Below, piece after piece: positions 44,852 to 58,833 of a DNA stretch of 64,000 bases; the first letter of the stretch is position 1; every line of letters begins with the position of its first letter. Source of the DNA: Macrothele yani (lineage: Eukaryota > Arthropoda > Arachnida > Araneae > Macrothelidae); NCBI GenBank assembly GCA_039090855.1, contig CM077034.1, positions 14,587,719 through 14,651,718 on the forward strand, read 5' to 3'. Position numbers and translations under genes: made by a program. Under the pieces are notes generated by a model. The model made no database searches, was not told the origin of the DNA, and was given only the letters and a program-made list of their open reading frames with translations.

Positions 44852-47800
44852 GTACAAACTACTGGTCAAACAAAGATCTTCGCTCTTTCCACGTTTATAA
44901 GTGAGTCACGAACACATTCTCATCGCCCGCCACCGGGAATCGATCCCAGGGTCTTCCAGTTACACGCCAGATATGCTTCCACTGCGCCACAATGGCTTCG
45001 AATTCCTCCAGACTCACGCACACTAACTGCCAAGCCAATTTGGCAGGTTGCTTCTTGGAGCCCCGCACAATGCTGGGGATTCACTAAAGATGGTAAGCAG
45101 CAACTGAAGAAATAATTAGAAGGCGAATGAATAATTGATACAGACATTTAACGTGGACCAGGAACATCAAACAAAGATCTTCGCTCTTTCCACGTTTATA
45201 AGTGAGTCACGAACACATTCTCATCGCCCGCCACCGGGAATCGATCCCAGGGTCTTCCAGTTACACGCCAGATATGCTTCCACTGCGCCACAATGGCTTC
45301 GAATTCCTCCAGACTCACGCACACTAACTGCCAAGCCAATTTGGCAGGTTGCTTCCTGGAGCCCCGCACAATGCTGGGGATTCACCAAAGATGGTAAGCA
45401 GCAACTGAAGAAATAATTAGAAGGCGAATGAATAATTGATACAGACATTTAACGTGGACCAGGAACATCAAACAAAGATATTCGCTCTTTCCACGTTAAG
45501 TGAGTCACGGAAAAATTCTCATTGGCTTCCACGGAGAGTCGAACCCAGGGTCTCACATTTATGCGCCGAATATGCTTCCGTTACACCACAGCGGGCTCGA
45601 ATTCCTCTAAACTCACACGCGCTAACTGCCAAGACAATTTGGCAGGTTGCTTCTTGGAGCCCCGCACAATGCTGGGGATTCACCAAAGATGGTAAGCAGC
45701 AACTGAAGAAATAATTAGAAGGCGAATGAATAATTGATACAGACATTTAACGTGGACCAGGAACATCAAACAAAGATATTCGCTCTTTCCACGTTAAGTG
45801 AGTCACGGAAAAATTCTCATTGGCTTCCACGGAGAGTCGAACCCAGGGTCTCACATTTATGCGCCGAATATGCTTCCGTTACACCACAGCGGGCTCGAAT
45901 TCCTCTAAACTCACACGCGCTAACTGCCAAGACAATTTGGCAGGTTGCTTCTTGGAGCCCCGCACAATGCTGGGGATTCACCAAAGATGGTAAGCAGCAA
46001 CTGAAGAAATAATTAGAAGGCGAATGAATAATTGATACAGACATTTAACGTGGACCAGGAACATCAAACAAAGATATTCGCTCTTTCCACGTTAAGTGAG
46101 TCACGGAAAAATTCTCATTGGCTTCCACGGAGAGTCGAACCCAGGGTCTCACATTTATGCGCCGAATATGCTTCCGTTACACCACAGCGGGCTCGAATTC
46201 CTCTAAACTCACACGCGCTAACTGCCAAGACAATTTGGCAGGTTGCTTCTTGGAGCCCCGCACAATGCTGGGGATTCACCAAAGATGGTAAGCAGCAACT
46301 GAAGAAATAATTAGAAGGCGAATGAATAATTGATACAGACATTTAACGTGGACCAGGAACATCAAACAAAGATATTCGCTCTTTCCACGTTAAGTGAGTC
46401 ACGGAAAAATTCTCATTGGCTTCCACGGAGAGTCGAACCCAGGGTCTCACATTTATGCGCCGAATATGCTTCCGTTACACCACAGCGGGCTCGAATTCCT
46501 CTAAACTCACACGCGCTAACTGCCAAGACAATTTGGCAGGTTGCTTCTTGGAGCCCCGCACAATGCTGGGGATTCACCAAAGATGGTAAGCAGCAACTGA
46601 AGAAATAATTAGAAGGCGAATGAATAATTGATACAGACATTTAACGTAGACCAGGAACATCAAACAAAGATATTCGCTCTTTCCACGTTAAGTGAGTCAC
46701 GGAAAAATTCTCATTGGCTTCCACGGAGAGTCGAACCCAGGGTCTCACATTTATGCGCCGAATATGCTTCCGTTACACCACAGCGGGCTCGAATTCCTCT
46801 AAACTCACACGCGCTAACTGCCAAGACAATTTGGCAGGTTGCTTCTTGGAGCCCCGCACAATGCTGGGGATTCACCAAAGATGGCAAGCAGCAACTGAAG
46901 AAATAATTAGAAGGCGAATGAATAATTCATACAGACATTTAACGAGGACCAGGAACATCAAACAAAGATATTCGCTTTTTCCACGTTAAGTGAGTCACGG
47001 AAAAATTCTCATTGGCTTCCACGGAGAGTCGAACCCAGGGTCTCACATTTATGCGCCGAATATGCTTCCGTTACACCACAGCGGGCTCGAATTCCTCTAA
47101 ACTCACACGCGCTAACTGCCAAGACAATTTGGCAGGTTGCTTCTTGGAGCCCCGCACAATGCTGGGGATTCACCAAAGATGGTAAGCAGCAACTGAAGAA
47201 ATAATTAGAAGGCGAATGAATCATTAATACAGACATTTAACGTGGACCAGGAACATCAAACAAAGATATTCGCTCTTTCCACGTTAAGTGAGTCACGGAA
47301 AAATTCTCATTGGCTTCCACGGAGAGTCGAACCCAGGGTCTCACATTTATGCGCCGAATATGCTTCCGTTACACCACAGCGGGCTCGAATTCCTCTAAAC
47401 TCACACGCGCTAACTGCCAAGACAATTTGGCAGGTTGCTTCTTGGAGCCCCGCACAATGCTGGGGATTCACCAAAGATGGTAAGCAGCAACTGAAGAAAT
47501 AATTAGAAGGCGAATGAATAATTCATACAGACATTTAACGTGGACCAGGAACATCAAACAAAGATATTCGCTCTTTCCACGTTAAGTGAGTCACGGAAAA
47601 ATTCTCATTGGCTTCCACGGAGAGTCGAACCCAGGGTCTCACATTTATGCGCCGAATATGCTTCCGTTACACCACAGCGGGCTCGAATTCCTCTAAACTC
47701 ACACGCGCTAACTGCCAAGACAATTTGGCAGGTTGCTTCTTGGAGCCCCGCACAATGCTGGGGATTCACCAAAGATGGTAAGCAGCAACTGAAGAAATAA

Positions 47801-50800
47801 TTAGAAGGCGAATGAATAATTCATACAGACATTTAACGTGGACCAGGAACATCAAACAAAGATATTCGCTCTTTCCACGTTAAGTGAGTCACGGAAAAAT
47901 TCTCATTGGCTTCCACGGAGAGTCGAACCCAGGGTCTCACATTTATGCGCCGAATATGCTTCCGTTACACCACAGCGGGCTCGAATTCCTCTAAACTCAC
48001 ACGCGCTAACTGCCAAGCCAATTTGGCAGGTTGCTTCTTGGAGCCCCGCACAATGCTGGGGATTCACTAAAGATGGTAAGCAGCAACTGAAGAAATAATT
48101 AGAAGGCGAATGAATAATTGATACAGACATTTAACGTGGACCAGGAACATCAAACAAAGATATTCGCTCTTTCCACGTTAAGTGAGTCACGGAAAAATTC
48201 TCATTGGCTTCCACGGAGAGTCGAACCCAGGGTCTCACATTTATGCGCCGAATATGCTTCCGTTACACCACAGCGGGCTCGAATTCCTCTAAACTCACAC
48301 GCGCTAACTGCCAAGACAATTTGGCAGGTTGCTTCTTGGAGCCCCGCACAATGCTGGGGATTCACCAAAGATGGTAAGCAGCAACTGAAGAAATAATTAG
48401 AAGGCGAATGAATAATTGATACAGACATTTAACGTGGACCAGGAACATCAAACAAAGATATTCGCTCTTTCCACGTTAAGTGAGTCACGGAAAAATTCTC
48501 ATTGGCTTCCACGGAGAGTCGAACCCAGGGTCTCACATTTATGCGCCGAATATGCTTCCGTTACACCACAGCGGGCTCGAATTCCTCTAAACTCACACGC
48601 GCTAACTGCCAAGACAATTTGGCAGGTTGCTTCTTGGAGCCCCGCACAATGCTGGGGATTCACCAAAGATGGTAAGCAGCAACTGAAGAAATAATTAGAA
48701 GGCGAATGAATAAATAATACAGACATTTAACGTGGACCAGGAACATCAAACAAAGATATTCGCTCTTTCCACGTTAAGTGAGTCACGGAAAAATTCTCAT
48801 TGGCTTCCACGGAGAGTCGAACCCAGGGTCTCACATTTATGCGCCGAATATGCTTCCGTTACACCACAGCGGGCTCGAATTCCTCTAAACTCACACGCGC
48901 TAACTGCCAAGACAATTTGGCAGGTTGCTTCTTGGAGCCCCGCACAATGCTGGGGATTCACCAAAGATGTTAAGCAGCAACTGAAGAAATAATTAGAAGG
49001 CGAATGAATAATTGATACAGACATTTAACGTGGACCAGGAACATCAAACAAAGATATTCGCTCTTTCCACGTTAAGTGAGTCACGGAAAAATTCTCATTG
49101 GCTTCCACGGAGAGTCGAACCCAGGGTCTCACATTTATGCGCCGAATATGCTTCCGTTACACCACAGCGGGCTCGAATTCCTCTAAACTCACACGCGCTA
49201 ACTGCCAAGACAATTTGGCAGGTTGCTTCTTGGAGCCCCGCACAATGCTGGGGATTCACCAAAGATGGTAAGCATCAACTGAAGAAATAATTAGAAGGCG
49301 AATGAATAATTGATACAGACATTTAACGTGGACCAGGAACATCAAACAAAGATATTCGCTCTTTCCACGTTAAGTGAGTCACGGAAAAATTCTCATTGGC
49401 TTCCACGGAGAGTCGAACCCAGGGTCTCACATTTATGCGCCGAATATGCTTCCGTTACACCACAGCGAGCTCGAATTCCTCCAGACTCACACACGCTATC
49501 TGCCAAGCCAATTTAGCAGGTTGCTTCTTGGAGCCTTTCACAATGCTGGAGATTCACCAAAGATGGTAAGCAGCAACTGAAGAAATAATTAGAAGGCGAA
49601 TGAATAATTAATACAGACATTTAACGTGGTCCAGGAACATCAAACAAAGGTCTTCGCTCTTTCCACGTTAAGTGAGTCACGGAAAAATTCTCATTGGCTT
49701 CCACGGAGAGTCGAACCCAGGGTCTCACATTTATGCGCCGAATATGCTTCCGTTACACCACAGCGGGCTCGAATTCCTCTAAACTCACACGCGCTAACTG
49801 CCAAGACAATTTGGCAGGTTGCTTCTTGGAGCCCCGCACAATGCTGGGGATTCACCAAAGATGGTAAGCAGCAACTGAAGAAATAATTAGAAGGCGAATG
49901 AATAATTGATACAGACATTTAACGTGGACCAGGAACATCAAACAAAGATATTCGCTCTTTCCACGTTAAGTGAGTCACGGAAAAATTCTCATTGGCTTCC
50001 ACGGAGAGTCGAACCCAGGGTCTCACATTTATGCGCCGAATATGCTTCCGTTACACCACAGCGGGCTCGAATTCCTCTAAACTCACACGCGCTAACTGCC
50101 AAGACAATTTGGCAGGTTGCTTCTTGGAGCCCCGCACAATGCTGGGGATTCACCAAAGATGGTAAGCAGCAACTGAAGAAATAATTAGAAGGCGAATGAA
50201 TAAATAATACAGACATTTAACGTGGTCCAGGAACATCAAACAAAGATATTCGCTCTTTCCACGTTAAGTGAGTCACGGAAAAATTCTCATTGGCTTCCAC
50301 GGAGAGTCGAACCCAGGGTCTCACATTTATGCGCCGAATATGCTTCCGTTACACCACAGCGGGCTCGAATTCCTCTAAACTCACACGCGCTAACTGCCAA
50401 GACAATTTGGCAGGTTGCTTCTTGGAGCCCCGCACAATGCTGGGGATTCACCAAAGATGGTAAGCATCAACTGAAGAAATAATTAGAAGGCGAATGAATA
50501 ATTGATACAGACATTTAACGTGGACCAGGAACATCAAACAAAGATATTCGCTCTTTCCACGTTAAGTGAGTCACGGAAAAATTCTCATTGGCTTCCACGG
50601 AGAGTCGAACCCAGGGTCTCACATTTATGCGCCGAATATGCTTCCGTTACACCACAGCGGGCTCGAATTCCTCTAAACTCACACGCGCTAACTGCCAAGA
50701 CAATTTGCCAGGTTGCTTCTTGGAGCCCCGCACAATGCTGGGGATTCACCAAAGATGGTAAGCAGCAACTGAAGAAATAATTAGAAGGCGAATGAATAAT

Positions 50801-53800
50801 TCATACAGACATTTAAAGTGGTCCAGGAACATCAAACAAAGATATTCGCTCTTTCCACGTTAAGTGAGTCACGGAAAAATTCTCATTGGCTTCCACGGAG
50901 AGTCGAACCCAGGGTCTCACATTTATGCGCCGAATATGCTTCCGTTACACCACAGCGGGCTCGAATTCCTCTAAACTCACACGCGCTAACTGCCAAGACA
51001 ATTTGGCAGGTTGCTTCTTGGAGCCCCGCACAATGCTGGGGATTCACCAAAGATGGTAAGCAGCAACTGAAGAAATAATTAGAAGGCGAATGAATCATTA
51101 ATACAGACATTTAACGTGGACCAGGAACATCAAACAAAGATATTCGCTCTTTCCACGTTAAGTGAGTCACGGAAAAATTCTCATTGGCTTCCACGGAGAG
51201 TCGAACCCAGGGTCTCACATTTATGCGCCGAATATGCTTCCGTTACACCACAGCGGGCTCTAATTCCTCTAAACTCACACGCGCTAACTGCCAAGACAAT
51301 TTGGCAGGTTGCTTCTTGGAGCCCCGCACAATGCTGGGGATTCACCAAAGATGGTAAGCAGCAACTGAAGAAATAATTAGAAGGCGAATGAATAATTCAT
51401 ACAGACATTTAACGTGGACCAGGAACATCAAACAAAGATATTCGCTCTTTCCACGTTAAGTGAGTCACGGAAAAATTCTCATTGGCTTCCACGGAGAGTC
51501 GAACCCAGGGTCTCACATTTATGCGCCGAATATGCTTCCGTTACACCACAGCGGGCTCGAATTCCTCTAAACTCACACGCGCTAACTGCCAAGACAATTT
51601 GGCAGGTTGCTTCTTGGAGCCCCGCACAATGCTGGGGATTCACCAAAGATGGTAAGCAGCAACTGAAGAAATAATTAGAAGGCGAATGAATAATTCATAC
51701 AGACATTTAACGTGGACCAGGAACATCAAACAAAGATATTCGCTCTTTCCACGTTAAGTGAGTCACGGAAAAATTCTCATTGGCTTCCACGGAGAGTCGA
51801 ACCCAGGGTCTCACATTTATGCGCCGAATATGCTTCCGTTACACCACAGCGGGCTCGAATTCCTCTAAACTCACACGCGCTAACTGCCAAGCCAATTTGG
51901 CAGGTTGCTTCTTGGAGCCCCGCACAATGCTGGGGATTCACTAAAGATGGTAAGCAGCAACTGAAGAAATAATTAGAAGGCGAATGAATAATTGATACAG
52001 ACATTTAACGTGGACCAGGAACATCAAACAAAGATATTCGCTCTTTCCACGTTAAGTGAGTCACGGAAAAATTCTCATTGGCTTCCACGGAGAGTCGAAC
52101 CCAGGGTCTCACATTTATGCGCCGAATATGCTTCCGTTACACCACAGCGGGCTCGAATTCCTCTAAACTCACACGCGCTAACTGCCAAGACAATTTGGCA
52201 GGTTGCTTCTTGGAGCCCCGCACAATGCTGGGGATTCACCAAAGATGGTAAGCAGCAACTGAAGAAATAATTAGAAGGCGAATGAATAATTGATACAGAC
52301 ATTTAACGTGGACCAGGAACATCAAACAAAGATATTCGCTCTTTCCACGTTAAGTGAGTCACGGAAAAATTCTCATTGGCTTCCACGGAGAGTCGAACCC
52401 AGGGTCTCACATTTATGCGCCGAATATGCTTCCGTTACACCACAGCGGGCTCGAATTCCTCTAAACTCACACGCGCTAACTGCCAAGACAATTTGGCAGG
52501 TTGCTTCTTGGAGCCCCGCACAATGCTGGGGATTCACCAAAGATGGTAAGCAGCAACTGAAGAAATAATTAGAAGGCGAATGAATAAATAATACAGACAT
52601 TTAACGTGGACCAGGAACATCAAACAAAGATATTCGCTCTTTCCACGTTAAGTGAGTCACGGAAAAATTCTCATTGGCTTCCACGGAGAGTCGAACCCAG
52701 GGTCTCACATTTATGCGCCGAATATGCTTCCGTTACACCACAGCGGGCTCGAATTCCTCTAAACTCACACGCGCTAACTGCCAAGACAATTTGGCAGGTT
52801 GCTTCTTGGAGCCCCGCACAATGCTGGGGATTCACCAAAGATGGTAAGCAGCAACTGAAGAAATAATTAGAAGGCGAATGAATAATTGATACAGACATTT
52901 AACGTGGACCAGGAACATCAAACAAAGATATTCGCTCTTTCCACGTTAAGTGAGTCACGGAAAAATTCTCATTGGCTTCCACGGAGAGTCGAACCCAGGG
53001 TCTCACATTTATGCGCCGAATATGCTTCCGTTACACCACAGCGGGCTCGAATTCCTCTAAACTCACACGCGCTAACTGCCAAGACAATTTGGCAGGTTGC
53101 TTCTTGGAGCCCCGCACAATGCTGGGGATTCACCAAAGATGGTAAGCATCAACTGAAGAAATAATTAGAAGGCGAATGAATAATTGATACAGACATTTAA
53201 CGTGGACCAGGAACATCAAACAAAGATATTCGCTCTTTCCACGTTAAGTGAGTCACGGAAAAATTCTCATTGGCTTCCACGGAGAGTCGAACCCAGGGTC
53301 TCACATTTATGCGCCGAATATGCTTCCGTTACACCACAGCGAGCTCGAATTCCTCCAGACTCACACACGCTATCTGCCAAGCCAATTTAGCAGGTTGCTT
53401 CTTGGAGCCTTTCACAATGCTGGAGATTCACCAAAGATGGTAAGCAGCAACTGAAGAAATAATTAGAAGGCGAATGAATAATTAATACAGACATTTAACG
53501 TGGTCCAGGAACATCAAACAAAGGTCTTCGCTCTTTCCACGTTAAGTGAGTCACGGAAAAATTCTCATTGGCTTCCACGGAGAGTCGAACCCAGGGTCTC
53601 ACATTTATGCGCCGAATATGCTTCCGTTACACCACAGCGGGCTCGAATTCCTCTAAACTCACACGCGCTAACTGCCAAGACAATTTGGCAGGTTGCTTCT
53701 TGGAGCCCCGCACAATGCTGGGGATTCACCAAAGATGGTAAGCAGCAACTGAAGAAATAATTAGAAGGCGAATGAATAATTGATACAGACATTTAACGTG

Positions 53801-56800
53801 GACCAGGAACATCAAACAAAGATATTCGCTCTTTCCACGTTAAGTGAGTCACGGAAAAATTCTCATTGGCTTCCACGGAGAGTCGAACCCAGGGTCTCAC
53901 ATTTATGCGCCGAATATGCTTCCGTTACACCACAGCGGGCTCGAATTCCTCTAAACTCACACGCGCTAACTGCCAAGACAATTTGGCAGGTTGCTTCTTG
54001 GAGCCCCGCACAATGCTGGGGATTCACCAAAGATGGTAAGCAGCAACTGAAGAAATAATTAGAAGGCGAATGAATAAATAATACAGACATTTAACGTGGT
54101 CCAGGAACATCAAACAAAGATATTCGCTCTTTCCACGTTAAGTGAGTCACGGAAAAATTCTCATTGGCTTCCACGGAGAGTCGAACCCAGGGTCTCACAT
54201 TTATGCGCCGAATATGCTTCCGTTACACCACAGCGGGCTCGAATTCCTCTAAACTCACACGCGCTAACTGCCAAGACAATTTGGCAGGTTGCTTCTTGGA
54301 GCCCCGCACAATGCTGGGGATTCACCAAAGATGGTAAGCAGCAACTGAAGAAATAATTAGAAGGCGAATGAATAATTGATACAGACATTTAACGTGGACC
54401 AGGAACATCAAACAAAGATATTCGCTCTTTCCACGTTAAGTGAGTCACGGAAAAATTCTCATTGGCTTCCACGGAGAGTCGAACCCAGGGTCTCACATTT
54501 ATGCGCCGAATATGCTTCCGTTACACCACAGCGGGCTCGAATTCCTCTAAACTCACACGCGCTAACTGCCAAGACAATTTGGCAGGTTGCTTCTTGGAGC
54601 CCCGCACAATGCTGGGGATTCACCAAAGATGGTAAGCATCAACTGAAGAAATAATTAGAAGGCGAATGAATAATTGATACAGACATTTAACGTGGACCAG
54701 GAACATCAAACAAAGATATTCGCTCTTTCCACGTTAAGTGAGTCACGGAAAAATTCTCATTGGCTTCCACGGAGAGTCGAACCCAGGGTCTCACATTTAT
54801 GCGCCGAATATGCTTCCGTTACACCACAGCGGGCTCGAATTCCTCTAAACTCACACGCGCTAACTGCCAAGACAATTTGCCAGGTTGCTTCTTGGAGCCC
54901 CGCACAATGCTGGGGATTCACCAAAGATGGTAAGCAGCAACTGAAGAAATAATTAGAAGGCGAATGAATAATTCATACAGACATTTAAAGTGGTCCAGGA
55001 ACATCAAACAAAGATATTCGCTCTTTCCACGTTAAGTGAGTCACGGAAAAATTCTCATTGGCTTCCACGGAGAGTCGAACCCAGGGTCTCACATTTATGC
55101 GCCGAATATGCTTCCGTTACACCACAGCGGGCTCGAATTCCTCTAAACTCACACGCGCTAACTGCCAAGACAATTTGGCAGGTTGCTTCTTGGAGCCCCG
55201 CACAATGCTGGGGATTCACCAAAGATGGTAAGCAGCAACTGAAGAAATAATTAGAAGGCGAATGAATAATTGATACAGACATTTAACGTGGACCAGGAAC
55301 ATCAAACAAAGATATTCGCTCTTTCCACGTTAAGTGAGTCACGGAAAAATTCTCATTGGCTTCCACGGAGAGTCGAACCCAGGGTCTCACATTTATGCGC
55401 CGAATATGCTTCCGTTACACCACAGCGGGCTCGAATTCCTCTAAACTCACACGCGCTAACTGCCAAGACAATTTGGCAGGTTGCTTCTTGGAGCCCCGCA
55501 CAATGCTGGGGATTCACCAAAGATGGTAAGCAGCAACTGAAGAAATAATTAGAAGGCGAATGAATAATTCATACAGACATTTAACGTGGTCCAGGAACAT
55601 CAAACAAAGATATTCGCTCTTTCCACGTTAAGTGAGTCACGGAAAAATTCTCATTGGCTTCCACGGAGAGTCGAACCCAGGGTCTCACATTTATGCGCCG
55701 AATATGCTTCCGTTACACCACAGCGGGCTCGAATTCCTCTAAACTCACACGCGCTAACTGCCAAGACAATTTGGCAGGTTGCTTCTTGGAGCCCCGCACA
55801 ATGCTGGGGATTCACCAAAGATGGTAAGCAGCAACTGAAGAAATAATTAGAAGGCGAATGAATAATTGATACAGACATTTAACGTGGACCAGGAACATCA
55901 AACAAAGATATTCGCTCTTTCCACGTTAAGTGAGTCACGGAAAAATTCTCATTGGCTTCCACGGAGAGTCGAACCCAGGGTCTCACATTTATGCGCCGGA
56001 TATGCTTCCGTTACACCACAGCGGGCTCGAATTCCTCCACACTCACACACGCTAACTGCCAAGCCAATTTAGCAGGTTGCTTCTTGGAGCCTTTCACAAT
56101 GCTGGAGATTCACCAAAGATGGTAAGCAGCAACTGAAGAAATAATTAGAAGGCGAATGAATAAATAATACAGACATTTAACGTGGACCAGGAACATCAAA
56201 CAAAGATATTCGCTCTTTCCACGTTAAGTGAGTCACGGAAAAATTCTCATTGGCTTCCACCGAGAGTCGAACCCAGGGTCTCACATTTATGCTCCGGATA
56301 TGCTTCCGTTACACCACAGCGGGCTCGAATTCCTCCAGACTCACACACGCTAACTGCCAAGCCAATTTAGCAGGTTGCTTCTTGGAGCCTTTCACAATGC
56401 TGGGGATTCATCAAAGATGGTAAGCAGCAACTGAAGAAATAATTAGAAGGCGAATGAATAAATAATACAGACATTTAACGTGGACCAGGAACATCAAACA
56501 AAGATATTCGCTCTTTCCACGTTAAGTGAGTCACGGAAAAAATTCTCATTGGCTTCCACGGAGAGTCGAACCCAGGGTCTCACATTTATGCGCCGAATAT
56601 GCTTCCGTTACACCACAGCGGGCTCGAATTCCTCTAAACTCACACGCGCTAACTGCCAAGACAATTTGGCAGGTTGCTTCTTGGAGCCCCGCACAATGCT
56701 GGGGATTCACCAAAGATGGTAAGCAGCAACTGAAGAAATAATTAGAAGGCGAATGAATAATTGATACAGACATTTAACGTTAACCAGGAACATCAAACAA

Positions 56801-58833
56801 AGATATTCGCTCTTTCCACGTTAAGTGAGTCACGGAAAAATTCTCATTGGCTTCCACGGAGAGTCGAACCCAGGGTCTCACATTTATGCGCCGAATATGC
56901 TTCCGTTACACCACAGCGAGCTCGAATTCCTCCAGACTCACACACGCTATCTGCCAAGCCAATTTAGCAGGTTGCTTCTTGGAGCCTTTCACAATGCTGG
57001 AGATTCACCAAAGATGGTAAGCAGCAACTGAAGAAATAATTAGAAGGCGAATGAATAAATAATACAGACATTTAACGTGGACCAGGAACATCAAACAAAG
57101 ATCTTCGCTCTTTCCACGTTAAGTGAGTCACGGAAAAATTCTCATTGGCTTCCACCGAGAGTCGAACCCAGGGTCTCACATTTATGCGCCGAATATGCTT
57201 CCGTTACACCACAGCGGGCTCGAATTCCTCCAGACTCACACACGCTATCTGCCAAGCCAATTTAGCAGGTTTCTTCTTGGAGCCTTTCACAATGCTGGGG
57301 ATTCATAAAGATGGTAAGCAGCAACTGAAGAAATAATTAGAAGGCGAATGAATAAATAATACAGACATTTAACGTGGACCAGGAACATCAAACAAAGATA
57401 TTCGCTCTTTCCACGTTAAGTGAGTCACGGAAAAATTCTCATTGGCTTCCACGGAGAGTCGAACCCAGGGTCTCACATTTATGCGCCGAATATGCTTCCG
57501 TTACACCACAGCGAGCTCGAATTCCTCCAGACTCACACACGCTATCTGCCAAGCCAATTTAGCAGGTTGCTTCTTGGAGCCTTTCACAATGCTGGAGATT
57601 CACCAAAGATGGTAAGCAGCAACTGAAGAAATAATTAGAAGGCGAATGAATAAATAATACAGACATTTAACGTGGACCAGGAACATCAAACAAAGATCTT
57701 CGCTCTTTCCACGTTAAGTGAGTCACGGAAAAATTCTCATTGGCTTCCACCGAGAGTCGAACCCAGGGTCTCACATTTATGCGCCGAATATGCTTCCGTT
57801 ACACCACAGCGGGCTCGAATTCCTCCAGACTCACACACGCTATCTGCCAAGCCAATTTAGCAGGTTGCTTCTTGGAGCCTTTCACAATGCTGGGGATTCA
57901 TCAAAGATGGTAAGCAGCAACTGAAGAAATAATTAGAAGGCGAATGAATAAATAATACAGACATTTAACGTGGACCAGGAACATCAAACAAAGATCTTCG
58001 CTCTTTCCACGTTAAGTGAGTCACGGAAAAATTCTCATTGGCTTCCACCGAGAGTCGAACCCAGGGTCTCACATTTATGCGCCGAATATGCTTCCGTTAC
58101 ACCACAGCGGGCTCGAATTCCTCCAGACTCACACACGCTATCTGCCAAGCCAATTTAGCAGGTTGCTTCTTGGAGCCTTTCACAATGCTGGGGATTCATC
58201 AAAGATGGTAAGCAGCAACTGAAGAAATAATTAGAAGGCGAATGAATCATTAATACAGATATTTAACGTGGACCAGGAACATCAAACAAAGATCTTCGCT
58301 CTTTCCACGTTAAGTGAGTCACGGAAAAATTCTCATTGGCTTCCACCGAGAGTCGAACCCAGGGTCTCACATTTATGCGCCGGATATGCTTCCGTTACAC
58401 CACAGCGGACTCGAATTCCTCCAGACTCACACACGCTAACTGCCAAGCCAATTTAGCAGGTTGCTTCTTGGAGCCTTGCACAATGCTGGGGATTCATCAA
58501 AGATGGTAAGCAGCAACTGAAGAAATAATTAATACAGACATTTAACGTCTAATTATTTGTTCAGTTGCTACTTACCATCTTTGGTGAATCCCCAGCATTG
58601 TACGGGGCTCCAAGAAGCAACCTGCCAACTTGGCTTGGCAGTTAGCGTGTGTGAGTCTGGAGGAATTCGAGGCCGCTGTGGTGTAGCGGAAGCATATCCG
58701 GAGCGACTCCTGGTGGCGACTCCTGGTGGCGGCCAATGAGAATTTTTCCGTGACTCAGTTATAAACGTGGAAAAAGCGAAGATCTTGGTTTGATGTTTCT
58801 GGTCCACGTTAAATGTCTGTACAAACTACTGGT
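44852..58833 (-). repeat. 298-bp tRNA-like tandem array inside one 15-bp direct repeat
   Basis: About 46 units of 298 bp (the first about 300) occupy 44867-58548, and one inverse unit follows to about 58820. GTACAAACTACTGGT occurs at 44852-44866 and 58819-58833, exactly at the two borders. On the minus strand each unit has box A TGGTGTAACGG and box B GGTTCGACTCT at tRNA spacing (for example 45578-45588 and 45535-45545, as complements), then TTTTT (45511-45515). The first two units carry an older-looking tRNA-like sequence (GTGGCGCAGTGG, GGATCGATTCC) whose anticodon arm TCTGG/CTGGA holds the loop CGTGTAA, tentatively UGU. Repeated open frames of 75-92 codons on both strands are repeat shadows. 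Confidence 0.9.
58549..58820 (+). repeat. inverse terminal unit of the 298-bp array
   Basis: A single unit in the opposite orientation, diverged. Its box A (TGTGGTGTAGCGG) is kept. The box B half is replaced by a duplicated CGACTCCTGGTGG. Its acceptor halves GCCGCTG and TGGCGGC still pair over 7 bp, better than in the array units, which suggests it keeps an older tRNA-like end. Confidence 0.8.

Noticed and set aside
44867..58548. Evenly spaced repeats and many near-identical 75-92 residue open frames on both strands
   Set aside because: The repeats are 298 bp with no unique spacers, so this is not a CRISPR array. The frames are copies of one noncoding unit, change reading frame between units and show no domain.
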